Origin: Mixophyes australis
Lineage: Eukaryota > Chordata > Amphibia > Anura > Limnodynastidae
DNA: 64,000 bases
Direction: 5' to 3'
NCBI GenBank assembly: GCA_036250195.1
Contig: JAVHZZ010000072.1
Coordinates: 124,001 to 188,000 of the forward strand
The position numbers were made by a program, and so were the translations under genes. Below are positions 59,445-64,000 of the stretch, in pieces (the stretch's first letter is position 1; each line of letters starts with the position of its first letter). Under the pieces are notes generated by a model. It was not told the origin of the DNA and searched no databases. It saw only the letters and a list, made by a program, of their open reading frames with translations.

Positions 59445-62400
59445 AAATTATGATTCATGATTCGATTCATGATTCATGATGCATGATTTAATTCATGATT
59501 CATGATTCATAATTCATGATTCATGATTCAATTCATGATTCATGATTCAATTCATGATTCATAATTCATGATTCATGATTCAATTCATGACTCATGATTC
59601 AATTCATGATTTGAATCCTGATTCAATTCATGATTCGAATCCTGATTCAATTCATGATTCATGATTCAATTCATGATTCATGATTCAGGATTCAATTCAT
59701 GATTCATGATTCATGATTCATGATTCAATTCATAATTCATGATTAATGATTCATGATTCAATTCATGATTTATGATTCATGATTCATGATTCATGATTCA
59801 ATTCATGATTCATGATTCATGATTCAATTCATGATACATGATTCATGATTTATGATTCGATTCATTATTCATGATTCATGATTCATGATTCAATTCATGA
59901 TACATGATTCATGATTTATGATTCGATTCATTATTCATGATTCGTGATTCAATTCATGATTCATGATTCATGATTCAATTCATGATTCATGATTCATGAT
60001 TCCTGATTCATGATTCGATTCATGATTCATGATTCATGATTCAATTCATGATTCATGATTCAAGATTCATGATTCATGATTCGATTTATGATTCATGATT
60101 CAATTCATGATTAATGATTCATGATTCAATTCATGATTCATGATTCAATTCATGATTCAATTCATGATTCATGATTCGATTCATGATTCTTGATTCATGA
60201 TTCGAGTCATGATTCATGATTCATGATTCAATTCATGATTCATTATTCAATTCATGATTCATGATTCATGATTCGATTCATGATTCATGATTCATGATTC
60301 ATGATTCAATTCATGATTCATGATTCATGATTCATGATTCAATTCATGATTCATGATTCATGATTCATGATTCATGATTCAATTCATGATTCATGATTCA
60401 TGATTCAATTCATGATTCATAATTCAATTCATGATTAAATTCATGATTCATGATTCGATTCATGATTCATGATTCAATTCATGATTCATGATTCAATTCA
60501 TGATTCATGATTCGATTCATGATTCATGATTCAATTCATGATTCATGATTCAATTCATGATTCATGATTCATGATTCAATTCATGATTCAATTCATGATT
60601 CATGATTCATGATTCAATTTATGATTCATGATTCATGATTCATGAATCAATTCATGATTCAATTCATGATTCATGATTGATGAATTCAATTCATGATGCA
60701 TGATTCATGATTTATGATTCAATTTATGATTCATGATTCATGATTCATGATTCAATTCATGATTCAATTCATGATTCATGATTGATGAATTCAATTCATG
60801 ATTCATGATTCATGATTTATGATTCAATTCATGATTCAATTCATGATTCATGATTCAATTCATGATTCATGATTCAATTCATGATTCATGATTCATGATT
60901 CAATTCATGATTCAATTTATGATTCATGATTCATGATTCATAATTTAATTCATGATTCAATTTATGATTCATGATTCAATTCATGATTCAATTCATGATT
61001 CATGATTCATGATTCAATTCATGATTCATGATTCAATTCATGATTCATGATTAAATTCATGATTCATGATTCGATTCATGATTCAAGATGCATGATTCAA
61101 TTCATGATTCATGATTCAATTCATGATTCATGATTCAATTCATGATTCATAATTCATGATTCATGATTCAATTCATGATTCATGATTCAATTCATGATTC
61201 GAATCCTGATTCAATTCATGATTCGAATCCTGATTCAATTCATGATTAATGATTCATGATTCAATTCATGATTCTTGATTCATGATTCAAATTATGATTC
61301 ATGATTCATGATTCATGATTCATGGGTCAATTCATGATTCATGATTCATGATTCAATTCATGATTCATGATTCATGATTCAAATTATGATTCATGATTCA
61401 TGATTCATGATTCATGGGTCAATTCATGATTCATGATTCATGATTCAATTTATGATTCATGATTCATGATTCATGATTCATGATTCGATTCATGATTCAT
61501 GATTCAATTTATGATTCATGATTCATGATTCGTTTCATGATTCTTGATTCATGATTCATGATTCGATTCATGATTCATGATTCATGATTCAATTCATGAT
61601 TCATGATTCATGATTCATGATTCATGATTCAATACATGATTCAATTTATGATTCATGATTCATGATTCATAATTTAATTCATGATTCAATTTATGATTCA
61701 TGATTCAATTCATGATTCAATTCATGATTCATGATTCATGATTCAATTCATGATTCATGATTAAATTCATGATTCATGATTCGATTCATGATTCATGATG
61801 CATGATTCAATTCATGATTCATAATTCATGATTCATGATTCAATTCATGATTCAAGATTCAATTCGTGATTCATAATTCATGACTCATGATTCAATTCAT
61901 GATTCATGATTCAATTCATGATTCGAATCCTGATTTAATTCATGATTCGAATCCTGATTCAATTCATGATTCATGATTCATGATTCAATTCATGATTCAT
62001 GATTCATGATTCATATTCATGATTCATGATTCATGATTCATGAGTCAATTCATGATTCATGATTCATGATTCAATTCATAATTCATGATTCATGATTCAT
62101 GGTTCATGATTCGATTCATGATTCATGATTCATGATTCAATTTATAATTCATGATTCATTATTCAATTCATGATTCATGATTCGTTTCATGATTCTTGAT
62201 TCATGATTCGATTCATGATTCATGATTCATGATTCAAATTATGATTCATGATTCAGGATTCAATTCATGATTCATGATTCATGATTCATGATTCATGATT
62301 CAATTCATAATTCATGATTAATGATTCATGATTCAATTCATGATTTATGATTCATGATTCATGATTCATGATTCAATTCATTATTCATGATTCATGATTC

Positions 62401-62546
62401 AATTCATGATACATGATTCATGATTCATGATTCATAATTTAATTCATGATTTAATTTATGATTCATGATTCAATTCATGATTCAATTCATGATTCATGAT
62501 TCATGATTCAATTCATGATTCATGATTCAATTCATGATTCATGATT
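59445..62546 (+). repeat. 3.1 kb tandem unit, copy 1
   Basis: The AAATTATG word at 59445 recurs at 62547 and the GAATCCTG doublet at 59613 recurs at 62715, both offset by 3,102. TGACTCA words at 59588 and 62690 agree (3,102). It is a relative of the 19.1-20.8 kb module, with the GGATGCATG word changed to TGATGCATG and the AAATC link of the doublet changed to AATTC. Its right part (60.9-62.5 kb) is a shortened, altered version of the same order of words and contains a 92-base duplication. Confidence 0.8.
61281..61440 (+). repeat. 92-base local duplication with CATGGGTCAA
   Basis: AAATTATG followed by a heptamer run and CATGGGTCAA occurs at 61289-61330 and again at 61381-61422, an offset of 92 bases (GGG at 61324 and 61416). 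The GGGTC word is seen only in these two places. It is a TGAGTC-type word with one further change. Confidence 0.85.
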
Positions 62547-64000
62547 AAATTATGATTCATGATTCGATTCATGATTCATGATGCATGATTCAATTCATGA
62601 TTCATGATTCATAATTCATGATTCATGATTCAATTCATGATTCATGATTCAATTCATGATTCATAATTCATGATTCATGATTCAATTCATGACTCATGAT
62701 TCAATTCATGAATTGAATCCTGATTCAATTCATGATTCGAATCCTGATTCAATTCATGATTCATGATTCAATTCATGATTCATGATTCAGGATTCAATTC
62801 ATGATTCATGATTCATGATTCATGATTCAATTCATAATTCATGATTAATGATTCATGATTCAATTCATGATTTATGATTCATGATTCATGATTCATGATT
62901 CAATTCATGATTCATGATTCAATTCATGATACATGATTCATGATTTATGATTCGATTCATTATTCATGATTCATGATTCATGATTCAATTCATGATACAT
63001 GATTCATGATTTATGATTCATGATTCGATTCATGATTCATGATTCAATTCATGATTAATGATTCATGATTTATGATTCGATTCATTATTCATGATTCATG
63101 ATTCATGATTCAATTCATGATACATGATTCATGATTTATGATTCATGATTCGATTCATGATTCATGATTCAATTCATGATTAATGATTCATGATTCAATT
63201 CATGATTCATGATTCAATTCATGATTCAATTCATGATTCATGATTCGATTCATGATTCTTGATTCATGATTCGATTCATGATTCATGATTCGTGATTCAA
63301 TTCATGATTCATTATTCAATTCATGATTCATGATTCATGATTCGATTCATGATTCATGATTCATGATTCATGATTCAATTCATGATTCATGATTCATGAT
63401 TCATGATTCAATTCATGCTTCATGATTCATGATTCATGATTCATGATTCAATTCATGATTCATGATTCAATTCATGATTCATAATTCAATTCATGATTAA
63501 ATTCATGATTCATGATTCGATTCATGATTCATGATTCAATTCATGATTCATGATTCAATTCATGATTCATGATTCGATTCATGATTCATGATTCAATTCA
63601 TGATTCATGATTCAATTCATGATTCATGATTCATGATTCAATTCATGATTCAATTCATGATTCATGATTCATGATTCAATTTATGATTCATGATTCATGA
63701 TTCATGAATCAATTCATGATTCAATTCATTATTCATGATTGATGAATTCAATTCATGATGCATGATTCATGATTTATGATTCAATTTATGATTCATGATT
63801 CATGATTCATGATTCATGATTCAATTCATGATTCAATTCATGATTCATGATTGATGAATTCAATTCATGATTCATGATTTATGATTCAATTCATGATTCA
63901 ATTCATGATTCATGATTCAATTCATGATTCATGATTCAATTCATGATTCATGATTCATGATTCAATTCATGATTCATGATTCAATTCATGATTCATGATT
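62547..64000 (+). repeat. 3.1 kb tandem unit, copy 2, cut by the window end
   Basis: This is the second copy of the unit at 59445, followed to the window edge. GATGAATTC at 63741 answers 60679 (offset 3,062), and the repeat of that word at about 63854 answers one near 60784. The drop from 3,102 to 3,062 is net loss of short units, despite the local 125-base duplication near 63.0 kb. Nothing marks an array edge, so the satellite continues beyond the window. Confidence 0.8.
62996..63210 (+). repeat. 125-base local duplication
   Basis: TACATGATTC followed by TTTATG, an ATTCG pentamer and ATTAATG words occurs from 62996 and again from 63121. The offset of 125 is a possible sum of whole units (fifteen heptamers and four pentamers), so the event kept the unit phase. 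Confidence 0.8.

Larger units (their letters stand above)
10400..62554 (+). repeat. Eleven-copy AAATTATG landmark (6-base unit)
   Basis: Here the heptamer has lost its C to become ATTATG, one of the few units of length 6. Copies lie at about 10400, 12659, 14676, 16975, 19097, 22450, 25304, 27131, 30454, 59445 and 62547. It lies about 350-380 bases after GCTGAA wherever both occur from 10 to 31 kb. It is absent at the older-looking GCTGAA copy of 6514 and in the 32-59 kb family, so the deletion arose after the two families parted or was lost from one. Confidence 0.8.
3063..62696. other. Exact TGAGTCA and TGACTCA heptamers (AP-1/GCN4-type core words)
   Basis: TGAGTCA was read at 3063, 3484, 4287, 7151, 7711, 20807, 28764, 32165, 32588, 32761, 33314, 41989, 50286, 54203 and 62041. 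TGACTCA was read at 19259, 22612, 27293, 30616, 59588, 61881 and 62690. Both are one axis-base change from the consensus TGATTCA, and they are the same word on opposite strands. Known: TGA(C/G)TCA is the core site of AP-1 and GCN4-type bZIP proteins. The sites are spread with the repeat units, so their number reflects amplification. There is no evidence of regulation. Confidence 0.6.
1..64000 (+). repeat. Two-unit satellite array (7-bp ATTCATG and 5-bp ATTCA), whole window
   Basis: Tandem short satellite fills the window without interruption. The main unit is ATTCATG. The second unit, ATTCA, equals the heptamer minus TG, and I saw no two pentamers side by side. From sampled lines I extrapolate about 7,000 heptamers and 2,500 pentamers. 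Common variants are TTTATG and ATAATTC-type changes in heptamers, and ATTCG, ATTTA, ATTAA, ATTGA, ATTTG, ATTCC and ATTTC in the pentamer position. GC content is about 27 percent. Orientation never switches. Each heptamer holds a TGA on both strands, which rules out coding use. Known biology: arrays like this are typical of eukaryotic heterochromatin. Which chromosome region this is, and which organism, cannot be told from the window. Confidence 0.97.

Noticed and set aside
1..64000. Possible protein coding, since the 12-base unit ATTCAATTCATG is a multiple of three and open in two frames
   Set aside because: Twelve-base units are interleaved with heptamers, which shift the frame, and every heptamer carries TGA on both strands. 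Three heptamers in a row place a stop in all three frames, so no real gene can run through.
1..64000. CRISPR array
   Set aside because: There are no unique spacers. All intervals are the same short units, and the periods are 5, 7 and their sums.
1..64000. Telomeric repeat
   Set aside because: The unit lacks the G-rich strand of known telomere repeats and there is no chromosome-end sign. Interstitial satellite is the simpler reading.
1..64000. Replication origin iterons
   Set aside because: Plasmid-type iterons come in a few copies beside a replication gene. Here thousands of units extend for 64 kb with no gene.
1..64000. Human satellite II/III (CATTC pentamer) or human beta/alpha satellite
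   Set aside because: The ATTCA pentamer resembles CATTC only by phase. The dominant heptamer with CATG and the absence of CATTCCATTC runs do not fit, and there is no 171-base period.

Overview
The whole 64 kb is one uninterrupted AT-rich satellite DNA array. I found no protein-coding gene, RNA gene, transposon, CRISPR array or unique sequence on either strand. Nearly every base belongs to one of two short units in constant orientation: a heptamer, ATTCATG (equivalently TGATTCA), and a pentamer, ATTCA, which is the heptamer without TG. Pentamers are isolated. Runs of about one to six heptamers lie between them, so the AATT junctions are 12, 19, 26, 33, 40 or 47 bases apart (7n+5). Every heptamer carries a TGA on both strands, so no long reading frame can survive.

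Organism: tens of kilobases of pure short satellite with nested higher-order repeats point to heterochromatin (centromeric, pericentromeric, subtelomeric or sex/B-chromosome) of a eukaryote assembled from long reads. With no gene or recognised transposon in the window I cannot name the lineage. I do not recognise the heptamer as a named satellite.

Layout, read from rare variant words used as landmarks. 1-3.3 kb: the most irregular part, with little long-range order. 3.3-10.3 kb: two copies of a 3.4-3.7 kb unit. 8.2-12.8 kb: a 2.27-2.32 kb tandem pair. 10.45-19.1 kb: two copies of a 4.3 kb composite, each one long plus one short 2 kb copy. 15.8-32.2 kb: two copies of an 8.0-8.3 kb composite with an internal 3.3 kb duplication. 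32.2-34.3 kb: a return to sequence like 3.3-8.6 kb. 34.3-55.1 kb: a second family built from 1.2, 1.75 and 2.0-2.2 kb blocks joined into 3.2, 3.9 and 8.3 kb periods. 55.1-57.7 kb: a repeat of the start of that block, about 20.85 kb further on, with the same private variants. 57.7-59.4 kb: first-family sequence again. 59.4-64 kb: a 3.1 kb tandem repeat running off the window.

How it fits together: the nested periods, sharp local duplications (92, 125, 185, 300, 323 and about 480 bases) and exactly adding spacings are what repeated unequal exchange or replication-based amplification leaves behind. The heptamer is an odd palindrome (TGA-N-TCA) whose axis base occurs as all four nucleotides. Its C and G forms are exact AP-1/GCN4-type bZIP core sites. 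CpG is confined to rare unit variants and shows copies with CG beside copies with TG at the same landmark position. All coordinates of landmarks were read by eye and may be off by a few bases. Unit counts are extrapolations.
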